Source of the DNA: Streptomyces shenzhenensis
GTDB taxonomy: Bacteria > Actinomycetota > Actinomycetes > Streptomycetales > Streptomycetaceae
Assembly: GCF_021462265.1 (NCBI RefSeq)
Contig: NZ_JAJONF010000006.1
Span: 307,896-371,895, forward strand
Length of the DNA: 64,000 bases
Direction: 5' to 3'
Part shown: one piece after another, positions 28,525 to 37,521 of the stretch
Layout of the letters: each line of letters opens with the position of its first letter
Position numbering within the stretch: position 1 is the stretch's first letter
Notes under the pieces: generated by a model
Seen by the model: the letters and a program-made list of their open reading frames with translations, nothing else
Told to the model about the DNA's origin: nothing
Databases searched by the model: none
Made by a program: the position numbers and the translations under genes

Positions 28525-30171
28525 TCAGCCCAGTCTGTTCGCGAGGGCCTTGAAGTCCGTCCAGGACATCGTCGGGGGGGCCGGGTCCCAGAGTTTCTGG
28601 ATGGTGGCCCGCAGCGGCATCCGGATGCCGGCCGCCACCTGGTCCTGGGTCTGGGAGCCCGCGAGGTCGCACCAGACGGCGAAGGAGCCGCCGAGGATCT
28701 GGGGTTCGTACCGCGCGGCCACGGCGGAGGTGCCGCGCAGCATGCGCGGGATCCACTGCTCGTAGATCCGCTGTCCGGTCGGATAGACGAAGGTGTTGGG
28801 CTCGCCGAGGACGTAGTAGAGGTACTCGTCGTTGTAGTTGAGGACCTTGCGGCCCGCCCTCAGGTACTCCACGGGCTGCCGGGCGCCGATCTCCTTGCCG
28901 GTCCAGTAGGCGACCTGGAGGTCCTCGGCGGGCTGCACGGAGGTGCCGCGGAAGAAGCCGTCGTTCCAGGCCCGCATGGTCCGCTCGTGGGCGCGGACGG
29001 TGTCGGCGCGGGCGTTCAGCCAGCCGGTGGTGAGGTCGGCGACGGTGGCGCCGGAGCCGTACTCCTGCCGGGCGGCGGCCGCCAGCTGCGGGTAGGAGGC
29101 CTGCGGGTTCGCGACGCTCAGGGCCTGGTACTCGTCGCCGCCGAGGTTCCAGTAGGAGCCGGGGAACAGGTCGGCGTACTCGTCGAGCAGATCGTCGACG
29201 AGCTCCGCCGAGGCGTCCTTGGAGATGTCGATGGCCCCCCTGGTGACCACCCCCTGCGCGTTGCGCAGTCGCAGCTCGGGGTGGGCGGCGAGGACGGCAC
29301 CGAGGTGTCCCGGCGAGTCGATCTCCGGCACGACCTGGATGTGCCGGGCGGCGGCGACCGCGACGATCTCCTTCACCTGCGCCTTGGTCAGGTGGTCCCG
29401 GGAGACGATCTCGGGGTGGGTGTCGGACTCGATCCGGAAGCCCTGGTCGTCGGAGAAGTGCAGCCCGAGCTGGTTGAACTTCAGGTCGCCGAGTTCCCGT
29501 ATCCGCGACTCTATCCAGCCCGCGGTGAACGGCTTGCGCGCGATGTCGAGCATGAACCCGCGCTGCGGCTTGGCCGGCTGGTCCCGCACCACTCCCTCCG
29601 GGGCCGTACCGCCGCCGTGCACCTCCTGCTTCAGCGTCCGGGTGCCGTAGAAGACGCCCGCGTCCCCGGGCCCGCTGATCCGGACCGACCCGCCGCGCAC
29701 GGTCATGGTGTACGACTCCGGGTCCCCGCTGCCGCCGAGGTCGAGCCGCAGGTCACCGGGCCTGACGTCGTCGTCGGCGCCCTTCTGCCCGGCGTACGAC
29801 AGGCCCAGCTCGCTCGCCGTCAGCCGTCCCTCGTCGGCCAGCGCCGCGTTGCTCACCACGACCCGGCCGCCCTGCCGCGGGCGCCAGCCGGGGCCGCGGG
29901 CCGCGGTGTGGGAGCGGACGGCGGGGATGGTGCGGGGGGCCTGCGAGAGGGGGTAGCTGCGGGTCGGCGTGGGCGTGGGGGTCGCCGCCCCGGACGAGGT
30001 GGCCGGCGCGCTCGCGGAGGGCTGCCGGGCCGCGCCGTCGCCGCCGCCCGAGGTGGCCCATACGCCGATGCCCGTGCCGAGCGCGACGGTCCCCGCGAAG
30101 GCCGCGGCGACCATCACCGCCCGCCTCCGGCCGCCCTGCCGTGCTGACGGCTTCCGCCTGTGCTGGCTCAC
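28525..30171 (-). CDS. secreted beta-N-acetylhexosaminidase (GH20)
   Basis: 548 aa. A basic N-terminus with hydrophobic run (RRAVMVAAAFAGTVALGTG) and a Ser/Thr/Pro linker indicate export. Residues ~75-190 form the GH20b-type domain and ~195-548 the catalytic barrel: RGFMLDIARKPFTAGWIESR, LHFSDDQGFRIES, VVPEIDSPGHLGAVL and WNLGGDEYQAL, whose Asp-Glu pair is the catalytic polarising residue and general acid. It removes terminal GlcNAc/GalNAc from chitin oligomers or wall fragments. Start GTG 30171; no strong ribosome site. The gene is divergent from the UraD-like gene. Confidence 0.93.
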   Translation of the reverse strand: MSQHRRKPSARQGGRRRAVMVAAAFAGTVALGTGIGVWATSGGGDGAARQPSASAPATSSGAATPTPTPTRSYPLSQAPRTIPAVRSHTAARGPGWRPRQGGRVVVSNAALADEGRLTASELGLSYAGQKGADDDVRPGDLRLDLGGSGDPESYTMTVRGGSVRISGPGDAGVFYGTRTLKQEVHGGGTAPEGVVRDQPAKPQRGFMLDIARKPFTAGWIESRIRELGDLKFNQLGLHFSDDQGFRIESDTHPEIVSRDHLTKAQVKEIVAVAAARHIQVVPEIDSPGHLGAVLAAHPELRLRNAQGVVTRGAIDISKDASAELVDDLLDEYADLFPGSYWNLGGDEYQALSVANPQASYPQLAAAARQEYGSGATVADLTTGWLNARADTVRAHERTMRAWNDGFFRGTSVQPAEDLQVAYWTGKEIGARQPVEYLRAGRKVLNYNDEYLYYVLGEPNTFVYPTGQRIYEQWIPRMLRGTSAVAARYEPQILGGSFAVWCDLAGSQTQDQVAAGIRMPLRATIQKLWDPAPPTMSWTDFKALANRLG

Positions 30172-30266
30172 GGTGACAACTTACGACGCGGCAGCCCCAC
30201 GACCGTCATCGCCCCAATCCGAAACTCTCCCGTTCGGGTGAAACTCAAGCAACCATCGGACACACC

Positions 30267-30899
30267 GTGAACGTCCTCTATAGCGTCGACGACACATATC
30301 TCACAGCATCCCCTGCCACACCGCCCGTGACGCGAGGACCCACGCTGCCCGCCCACCGTCTGCCCCCTCTCCCCGCCCCGCTGGACGCCTTCAACGCCGC
30401 CCCGGACGACGAGGCCGGCGCGCTGCTCCTGCACTGCCTGCACAGCCCGCGCTGGTCCCACCGCATCGCCGCCCACCGCCCCTACCCCGACGTCGAATCC
30501 CTCCTGGCGGCAGCCGACGAGGCGGCGTACGACCTGTCGCCGGAGGATCTCTCGGCGGCCTTGGCCGACGAGTGCCTGCCGCCGGTGCCCGACGGCACCT
30601 ACTCGGCCGCCCACACCGCGCTCAGCGCGGCGCACGCGGCGTACGAGGCCCGCTTCGGACACGTCTTCGTCATCTACCTGGGCGACACGCCGCCCGCCGA
30701 ATCCCTGGACCGCGTCCTGGAAGGCATCCGGTCACGTTTGACAAACGATCCGGAGGACGAACGGGTAGTGGCGGCGGAGGAGCTACGGCGCCTTGCCGGG
30801 CAACGGCTCGCGGAGAAAGTGGGGGGTGCGGGGCAGTGCCGGTCAGCGGCTCCGCCGCGTGGAGCGACCAGGTCAAACGCACCCGCACCCGGCAAATGA
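30267..30899 (+). CDS. UraD (OHCU decarboxylase)-like protein lacking the catalytic His
   Basis: 210 aa. Overall pattern of 2-oxo-4-hydroxy-4-carboxy-5-ureidoimidazoline decarboxylase: LHCLHSPRWSHRIAAHRPYP (core), AAYEARFGHVFVIYLGDTPP and IRSRLTNDPEDERVVAAEEL. The family's catalytic His-Pro motif (usually HPRIG before the FG segment) is replaced by ALADECLPPVPDG, so decarboxylation of the urate intermediate is unlikely. No other urate-pathway genes are nearby. GTG 30267 gives the full frame; an internal GTG at 30327 (VTRGPTLPAHRLP) may be the true start because the first 20 residues look unconserved. Confidence 0.7.
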   Translation: MNVLYSVDDTYLTASPATPPVTRGPTLPAHRLPPLPAPLDAFNAAPDDEAGALLLHCLHSPRWSHRIAAHRPYPDVESLLAAADEAAYDLSPEDLSAALADECLPPVPDGTYSAAHTALSAAHAAYEARFGHVFVIYLGDTPPAESLDRVLEGIRSRLTNDPEDERVVAAEELRRLAGQRLAEKVGGAGQCRSAAPPRGATRSNAPAPGK

Positions 30900-31091
30900 C
30901 CGGATCCGGCACCTCGGATGCCGCCCGGCTCACCCATCCGCGTGCCACTTTGATCACACCGGTAGGCCCGGCGTAAGCCCGGCGCCGACGCATCGCTACC
31001 ATGCTGAGGGCCGGTGGACCGTACCCGGCCGGGCCCGACCGACACCCACAAGCCGGCGCGGCCCCGATACCCCGCTCCCGGAGGGACTTCC

Positions 31092-31472
31092 GTGCCGGCT
31101 GGAACGCTGTACCGCGGCCGGGAAGGAATGTGGTCCTGGGTGGCTCACCGAGTCACCGGCGTCCTCATTTTCTTCTTCCTGTTCGTTCACGTGCTGGACA
31201 CCGCTCTCGTCCGCGTCTCCCCCGAGGACTACGACAAGGTCGTAGCCACGTACAAGACGCCGATCGTCGCACTGCTGGAGTACGGCCTCGTCGCCGCCAT
31301 CCTCTTCCACGCCCTCAACGGCCTGCGCGTCATCGCCGTCGACTTCTGGTCGAAGGGCCCGCGCTACCAGAAGCAGATGCTCTGGACGGTCGTCGGTGTC
31401 TGGGTCGTCCTGATGGCCGGGGCCATTTACCCCGTTCTCGGCCACGCCGCTCGTGTCCTGTTCGGGAGCTGA
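31092..31472 (+). CDS. sdhC: succinate dehydrogenase cytochrome b subunit SdhC
   Basis: 126-aa membrane anchor with three hydrophobic segments. The heme/quinone pocket residues are visible: WSWVAHRVTGVLIFFFLFVH with its His and Arg, and FHALNGLRVIAVDF, the SdhC signature His. It anchors the flavoprotein/iron-sulfur dimer and passes electrons to menaquinone. GTG 31092 is chosen because GGAGGGA lies about 6 bases upstream. It is first in sdhC-sdhD-sdhA-sdhB; the next gene starts 5 bases after its stop. Confidence 0.96.
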   Translation: MPAGTLYRGREGMWSWVAHRVTGVLIFFFLFVHVLDTALVRVSPEDYDKVVATYKTPIVALLEYGLVAAILFHALNGLRVIAVDFWSKGPRYQKQMLWTVVGVWVVLMAGAIYPVLGHAARVLFGS

Positions 31473-31477
31473 CGCCG

Positions 31478-31960
31478 ATGTCGACCACTGAAACCCCCGC
31501 AGCCGGCGTCGGCCCCGTCGAGGGCGCCCCCCTCTACGGCGTCGACAACCCGGCCCCCCTCATCGAGGCCCCGCGCAAGCGCACCAAGAAGACCCCGCGC
31601 TCCACCCGCGGCAACTTCGAGATGGCCGCCTGGCTGTTCATGCGCCTGTCCGGTGTCGTGCTGGTCGTCCTGGTCCTCGGCCACCTGCTGATCCAGCTGG
31701 TGCTCGACGGCGGCGTGTCGAAGATCGGCTTCGCGTTCGTGGCCGGCCGCTGGGCGAGCCCGTTCTGGCAGGTCTGGGACCTCCTCATGCTGTGGCTCGC
31801 GATGCTGCACGGAGCCAACGGTCTGCGCACGATCATCAACGACTACGCGGAGCGCGCGAACACCCGGCTGTGGCTCAAGGGCCTGCTCTACACGGCCACG
31901 GTGTTCACCATCCTGCTGGGCTCGCTGGTGATCTTCACCTTCGACCCGAACATCCGCTAG
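31478..31960 (+). CDS. sdhD: succinate dehydrogenase membrane anchor SdhD
   Basis: 160 aa with about three transmembrane segments after a ~45-residue Pro-rich N-terminus ([59 protein letters not shown]). LHGANGLR mirrors the SdhC HALNGLR motif and provides the second heme/quinone site. The start ATG lies 5 bases after sdhC; sdhA follows after 19 bases. Confidence 0.96.
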   Translation: MSTTETPAAGVGPVEGAPLYGVDNPAPLIEAPRKRTKKTPRSTRGNFEMAAWLFMRLSGVVLVVLVLGHLLIQLVLDGGVSKIGFAFVAGRWASPFWQVWDLLMLWLAMLHGANGLRTIINDYAERANTRLWLKGLLYTATVFTILLGSLVIFTFDPNIR

Positions 31961-31979
31961 GCACGGGGCTGCGAGAATC

Positions 31980-33734
31980 ATGAAGATCCACAAGTATGAC
32001 ACCGTCATCGTCGGCGCCGGCGGCGCGGGCATGCGCGCGGCCATCGAGTCCACCAAGCGCAGCCGCACCGCGGTCCTGACCAAGCTCTACCCCACCCGCT
32101 CCCACACGGGCGCCGCGCAGGGCGGTATGGCCGCCGCGCTCGCCAACGTGGAGGAGGACAACTGGGAGTGGCACACCTTCGACACGATCAAGGGCGGTGA
32201 CTACCTGGTCGACCAGGACGCCGCCGAGATCCTGGCGAAGGAGGCCATCGACGCCGTCCTCGACCTGGAGAAGATGGGCCTGCCGTTCAACCGGACGCCG
32301 AACGGCACCATCGACCAGCGCCGGTTCGGCGGTCACAGCCGTAACCACGGCGAGGCGCCGGTCCGCCGGTCCTGCTACGCGGCCGACCGCACCGGCCACA
32401 TGATCCTCCAGACGCTGTACCAGAACTGCGTCAAGGAGGGCGTGGAGTTCTTCAACGAGTTCTACGTCCTGGACCAGCTGATCACCGAGGTCGACGGCGT
32501 CAAGAAGTCCGCCGGTGTGGTCGCCTACGAGCTGGCCACCGGCGAGATCCACGTCTTCCAGGCGAAGGCCGTCATCTACGCCTCCGGCGGCACCGGCAAG
32601 TTCTTCAAGGTGACGTCGAACGCCCACACGCTCACCGGTGACGGGCAGGCGGCGGTCTACCGCCGTGGCCTGCCGCTGGAGGACATGGAGTTCTTCCAGT
32701 TCCACCCGACCGGCATCTGGCGCATGGGCATCCTGCTGACGGAGGGCGCCCGTGGTGAGGGCGGCATCCTCCGCAACAAGGACGGCGAGCGCTTCATGGA
32801 GAAGTACGCGCCGGTCATGAAGGACCTCGCGTCCCGCGACGTCGTCTCCCGCTCCATCTACACGGAGATCCGTGAGGGCCGTGGCTGCGGTCCCGAGGGC
32901 GACCACGTCTACCTCGACCTCACCCACCTCCCGCCGGAGCAGCTGGACGCGAAGCTCCCGGACATCACCGAGTTCGCGCGCACCTACCTCGGCATCGAGC
33001 CGTACACGGACCCGATCCCGATCCAGCCCACCGCGCACTACGCCATGGGCGGCATCCCGACCAACGTCGAGGGTGAGGTCCTCATCGACAACACCACCGT
33101 CGTCCCGGGCCTGTACGCGGCCGGCGAGGTCGCCTGCGTGTCGGTGCACGGCGCCAACCGCCTCGGCACCAACTCGCTGCTCGACATCAACGTGTTCGGC
33201 CGCCGGGCGGGCATCGCGGCGGCCGCGTACGCGCACGGGCACGACTACGTGGAACTCCCGGACAACCCGGCCGAGTTCGTCGTCTCCCAGATCGAGCGGC
33301 TGCGCACCTCGACGGGCAACGAGCGGGTCGCCACGCTCCGCCGGGAGCTGCAGGAGACCATGGACGCCAACGTCATGGTGTTCCGCACCGAGCAGACGAT
33401 CAAGACGGCGGTCGAGAAGATCGCGGAGCTGCGCGAGCGCTACAAGAACGTCTCGGTCCAGGACAAGGGCAAGCGGTTCAACACGGACCTGCTGGAGGCC
33501 ATCGAGCTCGGCAACCTGCTCGACCTCGCCGAGGTCATGGCGGTCTCCGCGCTGGCCCGCAAGGAGTCCCGCGGCGGTCACTACCGCGAGGACTACCCCA
33601 ACCGCGACGACGTCAACTTCATGCGCCACACCATGGCGTACCGCGAGGTGGGCGACGACGGCGCCGAGTCCATCCGTCTCGATTACAAGCCGGTCGTCCA
33701 GACCCGCTACCAGCCGATGGAGCGTAAGTACTGA
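31980..33734 (+). CDS. sdhA: succinate dehydrogenase flavoprotein subunit SdhA
   Basis: 584 aa, the usual actinobacterial length. FAD-binding start [20 protein letters not shown]; the covalent-FAD His lies in [13 protein letters not shown]; catalytic Arg and His regions [20 protein letters not shown] and [13 protein letters not shown]; and the late [20 protein letters not shown]. It oxidises succinate to fumarate in the TCA cycle on the cytoplasmic face. Its stop overlaps the sdhB start by one base (TGATG). Confidence 0.98.
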   Translation: MKIHKYDTVIVGAGGAGMRAAIESTKRSRTAVLTKLYPTRSHTGAAQGGMAAALANVEEDNWEWHTFDTIKGGDYLVDQDAAEILAKEAIDAVLDLEKMGLPFNRTPNGTIDQRRFGGHSRNHGEAPVRRSCYAADRTGHMILQTLYQNCVKEGVEFFNEFYVLDQLITEVDGVKKSAGVVAYELATGEIHVFQAKAVIYASGGTGKFFKVTSNAHTLTGDGQAAVYRRGLPLEDMEFFQFHPTGIWRMGILLTEGARGEGGILRNKDGERFMEKYAPVMKDLASRDVVSRSIYTEIREGRGCGPEGDHVYLDLTHLPPEQLDAKLPDITEFARTYLGIEPYTDPIPIQPTAHYAMGGIPTNVEGEVLIDNTTVVPGLYAAGEVACVSVHGANRLGTNSLLDINVFGRRAGIAAAAYAHGHDYVELPDNPAEFVVSQIERLRTSTGNERVATLRRELQETMDANVMVFRTEQTIKTAVEKIAELRERYKNVSVQDKGKRFNTDLLEAIELGNLLDLAEVMAVSALARKESRGGHYREDYPNRDDVNFMRHTMAYREVGDDGAESIRLDYKPVVQTRYQPMERKY

Positions 33735-34513
33735 TGGCAACCCCCGTTCTGGACAAGGCGGACGCGGCCGGCCAGCCCGAGCCCGGCTTCGCCGACTCCC
33801 CGTACATCACGGTCACCTTCCGGGTCCGCCGCTTCAACCCCGAGGTCTCCGCGGACGCCGTCTGGGAAGACTTCCAGCTGGAGATCGACCCGAAGGAGCG
33901 CGTCCTCGACGGCCTCCACAAGATCAAGTGGGACCTGGACGGCACGCTGACCTTCCGCCGCTCCTGCGCCCACGGCATCTGCGGCTCGGACGCGATGCGG
34001 ATCAACGGCAAGAACCGCCTCGCCTGCAAGACCCTGATCAAGGACATCAACCCCGAGAAGCCGATCACGGTCGAGCCCATCAAGGGCCTGACGGTCCTGA
34101 AGGACCTGGTCGTGGACATGGAGCCGTTCTTCCAGGCGTACCGGGACGTCATGCCCTTCCTGATCACGAAGGACACGAACGAGCCCACACGGGAGCGGCT
34201 GCAGTCGGCCGAGGACCGTGCGCGCTTCGACGACACCACGAAGTGCATCCTCTGCGCGGCCTGCACGTCCTCGTGCCCGGTCTTCTGGAACGACGGCCAG
34301 TACTTCGGTCCGGCCGCCATCGTCAACGCGCACCGCTTCATCTTCGACAGCCGTGACGAGGCGGGCGAGCAGCGCCTGGAGATCCTGAACGACCGCGACG
34401 GCGTGTGGCGCTGCCGCACGACCTTCAACTGCACGGACGCCTGCCCGCGCGGCATCGAGGTCACCAAGGCGATCCAGGAGGTGAAGCGGGCGCTGATCAC
34501 GCGCCGCTTCTGA
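33734..34513 (+). CDS. sdhB: succinate dehydrogenase iron-sulfur subunit SdhB
   Basis: 259 aa. The N-terminal [2Fe-2S] ferredoxin-type domain shows RRSCAHGICGSDAMRINGKN, and the C-terminal [4Fe-4S]/[3Fe-4S] domain shows CILCAACTSSCPV and TFNCTDACPRGIEVTKAIQ. It carries electrons from SdhA to the membrane anchors. It ends the operon and is followed by a GC-rich terminator hairpin at 34534-34569. Confidence 0.98.
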   Translation: MATPVLDKADAAGQPEPGFADSPYITVTFRVRRFNPEVSADAVWEDFQLEIDPKERVLDGLHKIKWDLDGTLTFRRSCAHGICGSDAMRINGKNRLACKTLIKDINPEKPITVEPIKGLTVLKDLVVDMEPFFQAYRDVMPFLITKDTNEPTRERLQSAEDRARFDDTTKCILCAACTSSCPVFWNDGQYFGPAAIVNAHRFIFDSRDEAGEQRLEILNDRDGVWRCRTTFNCTDACPRGIEVTKAIQEVKRALITRRF

Positions 34514-34533
34514 TCCCTCCGCCGCCCTGGCCT

Positions 34534-34569
34534 GGGCCCCGCTTCCGGTTCCACACCGGGGCGGGGCCC
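34534..34569 (+). terminator. terminator of the sdhCDAB operon
   Basis: GGGCCCCGC at 34534-34542 pairs perfectly with GCGGGGCCC at 34561-34569, 21 bases after the sdhB stop and before the convergent Uma2 gene. Confidence 0.75.
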
Positions 34570-34588
34570 TTGCCGTACCGCTCGGCGG

Positions 34589-35209
34589 TCAGGTGCCGGG
34601 GCGCCGGTTGATCGCCGTCAGGTCGATCTCGATGTCGAAGGGGACGGTGAGCTTTAGGCGGTCGTGGAAGATGCCGGTGAGGAGATAGACCTTGGTGGCG
34701 GGGTCGAGTTCGTAGACGTACGCGACCGGGAGACCTTCGTCATCCTGCTCGACCCGCCAGTAGTGGCGCACTCCGACCGCCGCGTACTTGCGGGGCTTGA
34801 CCTCACGGTCGCGTTCCCTGGAGTCCGCGGAGACCACCTCGACGGCGAGGACGACGTCCTCGGGCTTGTACCAGGTCTGGTTGGGACCCGTACAGGCGTC
34901 CTTGGAGAACACGACGATGTCGGGCTCGGGCCGGTTCTTGTCGTCCAGTCTCACGGTCATTTCCCGGTCGACGTCGAGATGGTCCGGCGCCTGCGCCAAG
35001 AGGGCGTTGTCCAGCAGGCGCATGGTGCGCGTGTGGAACCGGGTCTGCGGACTCATCAAGACAAGGCTCCCGTCGATCAACTCCGTGTGGGGCGGGAGGC
35101 CCGGAATCCGGTCGAGGTCGTCCGCGGTCCAGCCCCCGGCGGGCGGGATGGGCCAGCGGTAGGACGGCTCGTCGTCCCGTTCCAGTTCGTTGTCCGCTGC
35201 GGCGCTCAT
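34589..35209 (-). CDS. Uma2 family restriction-endonuclease-like protein
   Basis: 206 aa of the DUF820/Uma2 PD-(D/E)XK fold, abundant in Streptomyces. The catalytic core is visible as PEPDIVVFSKDA (Asp), VVLAVEVVSADSRERDREVK (Glu) and PRKYAAVGVRHYWRV. These proteins are predicted nucleases often linked to genome-integrity or defence roles, but few have known functions. ATG 35209 is preferred (GGAG 7 bases upstream) over 35278. It stands alone, convergent with the sdh operon. Confidence 0.85.
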   Translation of the reverse strand: MSAAADNELERDDEPSYRWPIPPAGGWTADDLDRIPGLPPHTELIDGSLVLMSPQTRFHTRTMRLLDNALLAQAPDHLDVDREMTVRLDDKNRPEPDIVVFSKDACTGPNQTWYKPEDVVLAVEVVSADSRERDREVKPRKYAAVGVRHYWRVEQDDEGLPVAYVYELDPATKVYLLTGIFHDRLKLTVPFDIEIDLTAINRRPGT

Positions 35210-35340
35210 CAGTGCTCCCATGGGACGGAGTCTCGCCTGTCCTATCAGCCTACCCAGGGGGAACCAGGGACGCCTCACCCCAACGGGTGATCACGGCACC
35301 GGTGCCCGTTCGGCTCCCGTGGACCCGCGAGCGCGGCATC

Positions 35341-35346
35341 TAACCT
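35341..35346 (+). promoter_or_regulatory. -10 box TAACCT, probable leaderless start of the VOC gene
   Basis: TAACCT is followed by 6 bases and the ATG at 35353; no ribosome site precedes that ATG. Confidence 0.45.
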
Positions 35347-35352
35347 GACGAC

Positions 35353-35763
35353 ATGTCAGATGACGAGTCCTACGAACTGCTCGGGTTCGACAACGTGGTG
35401 ATGCCCGTCGGGAGGCTCGCGGACGCCGTCGCCTTCTACGAGCGGGCCGGGTTCACGGTCGGGTTCCGGTTCGACGAGGGCGGGATCGCCCTGTTGAAGG
35501 TCGGGGGCGAGACGCCCGGGATCCTGCTGCGGGCCGAGGAGGGGCTGGGGCACCGGCCGGCGGTGTGGGCGTCGCCGCGCGTGTGGCTGGAGGTGCCGGA
35601 CGCGCGGGGCACGGCCCGGCGGCTCAAGGAGGCCGGGATCGCGGTGCTCGACGAGCCGTTCTCCGTGGCCACCGGCTGGACCGTCGAGGTCGCCGACCCC
35701 TGGGGGAACATCATCGGCTTCACCGACTACGGCAAGCGGCCGGAACTGGCGCGGCGAGCGTGA
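35353..35763 (+). CDS. VOC superfamily (glyoxalase/bleomycin-resistance-like) protein
   Basis: 136 aa with the paired beta-alpha-beta-beta-beta unit of the vicinal oxygen chelate fold: FDNVVMPVGRLADAVAFYER, GGIALLKVGGETPGILL and VEVADPWGNIIGFTDYG near the end. The family includes glyoxalases, dioxygenases and resistance proteins. A first-position metal ligand is not obvious (Asn/Val in the usual His strand), so its activity may be ligand binding only. Transcription is probably leaderless from TAACCT at 35341. Confidence 0.85.
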   Translation: MSDDESYELLGFDNVVMPVGRLADAVAFYERAGFTVGFRFDEGGIALLKVGGETPGILLRAEEGLGHRPAVWASPRVWLEVPDARGTARRLKEAGIAVLDEPFSVATGWTVEVADPWGNIIGFTDYGKRPELARRA

Positions 35764-35785
35764 ACGGGGTCACTCCCCAACGGAG

Positions 35786-35814
35786 TTGAACGTGTTCAAA
35801 AGCAGGTCTACAGT
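35786..35814 (+). promoter_or_regulatory. promoter of the membrane protein/DUF393/TetR operon
   Basis: -35 TTGAAC at 35786-35791 and -10 TACAGT at 35809-35814, separated by 17 bases. The -35 lies inside the palindrome TTGAACGTGTTCAA. Confidence 0.7.
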
Positions 35815-35844
35815 CATCCCTGTCAGCGTTTTGAACGCGTTCAA
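35786..35844. promoter_or_regulatory. two palindromic operators TTGAACnnGTTCAA
   Basis: TTGAACGTGTTCAA at 35786-35799 (perfect 6-2-6) and TTGAACGCGTTCAA at 35831-35844 (perfect 14-bp palindrome), centres 45 bases apart. One overlaps the -35 box and the other lies in the 5' leader of the gene at 35858. The TetR gene at 36766 is the third gene of this operon and is the obvious ligand-responsive repressor for them. Confidence 0.8.
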
Positions 35845-35857
35845 GAAGGGGTGGGGC

Positions 35858-36265
35858 ATGGACCGCACGGTCATCGCCTACGTCATCTACCTGGTCATCA
35901 GCATCGGTCTGACCATCTGGGTGGCCCGCACGCTCAGCCGCAACGGACGGATCTTCCTCTCCGACGTCCTGCACGGCAACGAGCAGCTCGCCGACGCCGT
36001 CAACCACCTTCTGGTCGTCGGCTTCTACCTGGTCAACCTGGGCTTCGTCGCGCTCTACCTGCACACCAGCGACACCGTCGACGACACCCGGGGCATCTTC
36101 GAGGCGCTGTCCGCCAAGCTCGGGGTCGTGCTGCTGGTGCTCGGTGTGATGCACCTGGGCAACGTCTACGTGCTCAACCGGATACGGCGCCGCGGGATCA
36201 TGGAGAAGGAACAGCTTCCGCCGGTCCCCCCGCAGGGCTGGACCGCACCGGCGGCCGGGGCGTGA
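35858..36265 (+). CDS. hypothetical membrane protein
   Basis: 135 aa with three hydrophobic segments: VIAYVIYLVISIGLTIWV, LLVVGFYLVNLGFVALYL and LGVVLLVLGVMHLGNVYVLN. Start ATG 35858 has AAGGGG about 6 bases upstream; a frame starting at 35786 would run through the operators and is rejected. It is first in an operon with a DUF393 protein (four-base overlap) and a TetR regulator, under a promoter bracketed by two palindromes. Function unknown. Confidence 0.8.
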   Translation: MDRTVIAYVIYLVISIGLTIWVARTLSRNGRIFLSDVLHGNEQLADAVNHLLVVGFYLVNLGFVALYLHTSDTVDDTRGIFEALSAKLGVVLLVLGVMHLGNVYVLNRIRRRGIMEKEQLPPVPPQGWTAPAAGA

Positions 36266-36756
36266 GCGCCGTGACCGCGACCGTCGACCGGGACGCCCCG
36301 CGCGTCCCGGTCCACGGGCTCACCGTCCTCTACGACGCCGAGTGCAGTCTCTGCTCGTTCCTGCGCGACTGGCTCGGGCGCCAGCCGCAGCTGGTGCCGC
36401 TGGACCTGGTCCCGGCGGGTTCGGAAGAGGCCCGGCGGCGCTTCCCGGACCTCGACCACTCGGCCACCCTCGACGAGGTCACCGTGGTGGGCGACGCGGG
36501 GCAGGTCTACCGGGACACCGCCGCCTGGATCGTCGTGCTGTGGGCGCTGCGGGAGCAGCGGCCGCTGGCCCACCGGCTGAGCACACCGGCCGGGGCCCGG
36601 CTGGCCCGGGGCGCGGTGCTCGCCGCCGCCAGGTGGCGGGGCGCGCAGTGGGGCGGGAAGGCCTACCGGCGCGAGGACGGATGGTCCTACGACCCGGGTC
36701 TCGGGTGGTTCTACGACCCTCCGGGCTGTGACGGCGGCGCCTGCGCCACTCGTTAG
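36262..36756 (+). CDS. DUF393 thiol-disulfide oxidoreductase-like protein
   Basis: 164 aa. LTVLYDAECSLCSFLRDWLG carries the CxxC of DUF393 proteins, which are predicted thiol-disulfide redox proteins; ALREQRPLAHRLSTPAGA follows. The C-terminus is Trp/Tyr/Gly rich with a final Cys (DPPGCDGGACATR). GTG 36262 overlaps the upstream stop by four bases. Its redox partner or target is unknown; the operon suggests a membrane-associated pair. Confidence 0.85.
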   Translation: MSAVTATVDRDAPRVPVHGLTVLYDAECSLCSFLRDWLGRQPQLVPLDLVPAGSEEARRRFPDLDHSATLDEVTVVGDAGQVYRDTAAWIVVLWALREQRPLAHRLSTPAGARLARGAVLAAARWRGAQWGGKAYRREDGWSYDPGLGWFYDPPGCDGGACATR

Positions 36757-36759
36757 GCT
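36754..36759 (+). promoter_or_regulatory. -10 box TAGGCT inside the end of the DUF393 gene, possible leaderless start of tetR
   Basis: TAGGCT is followed by 6 bases and the GTG at 36766. It overlaps the DUF393 stop codon, so the regulator may also be transcribed on its own. Confidence 0.4.
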
Positions 36760-36765
36760 CTGTCC

Positions 36766-37521
36766 GTGTCCGCGAAGAACGACGGTCCCGTCGAGGCCGG
36801 TGCCCAGAGCAAGTCCGAGCAGACCCGCGCGCTGATCCTGGAGACGGCGATGCGCCTGTTCCGGGAACGCGGCTACGAGAAGACCACGATGCGGGCCATC
36901 GCCACGGAGGCCGGGGTCTCCGTCGGCAACGCGTACTACTACTTCGCCGGCAAGGAACACCTGATCCAGGGCTTCTACGACCAGCTCGCCGCCGAGCACC
37001 GGGTGGCGGTGCGCGAGGTCCTGGACAAGGAGACCGACCTGGAGGCGCGGCTCGCGGGCGTGCTCAAGGTGTGGCTGGACATCGCCCGGCCGTACCACGA
37101 GTTCGCGATCCACTTCTTCAAGAACGCCGCCGACCCCGACAGCCCCCTCAGCCCCTTCTCCCCGCAGAGCGAGCACGCGCGCGAGGAGGCGATCAGTGTG
37201 CATCGAGAGGTGCTGGCGGGGGCGAAGACCAAAGTCGCCCCCGAACTGCGGGACGTGCTCCCCGAGCTGATGTGGCTCTCCCAGATGGGCCTCGTCCTGT
37301 ACTGGATCTTCGACCGTACCGAGGGCCGCGAGCGCAGCTACCGGCTCGCCGAACGGGGAGCCCGGCTGACCGCGCGAGGCGTCTCCCTCGCGCGGTTCCG
37401 GGTGCTGCGGCCCCTGGTCCTGGAGGTCCACGAACTGTTCACGGACTTCCTGCCGGGGATGACCCGGGTCCTGCCGGACCCTTCGGCCAGGACCAGGGGC
37501 TCCAGCGGCTCGGCTAGCTGA
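36766..37521 (+). CDS. TetR family transcriptional regulator
   Basis: 251 aa. The DNA-binding domain is residues ~20-65 (RALILETAMRLFRERGYEKT; TMRAIATEAGVSVGNAYYYF). The C-terminal ligand domain contains WLDIARPYHEFAIHFFKNA. It is the last gene of the operon starting at 35858, and two TTGAACnnGTTCAA palindromes sit at that promoter, so autoregulation is likely. A separate weak leaderless promoter may lie at 36754. Its end overlaps the convergent MMPL gene by 8 bases. Confidence 0.93.
   Translation: MSAKNDGPVEAGAQSKSEQTRALILETAMRLFRERGYEKTTMRAIATEAGVSVGNAYYYFAGKEHLIQGFYDQLAAEHRVAVREVLDKETDLEARLAGVLKVWLDIARPYHEFAIHFFKNAADPDSPLSPFSPQSEHAREEAISVHREVLAGAKTKVAPELRDVLPELMWLSQMGLVLYWIFDRTEGRERSYRLAERGARLTARGVSLARFRVLRPLVLEVHELFTDFLPGMTRVLPDPSARTRGSSGSAS

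Noticed and set aside
35786..35857. Upstream TTG start for the three-helix membrane protein
   Set aside because: It lies within the promoter -35 and first operator; the ATG at 35858 has a ribosome site.
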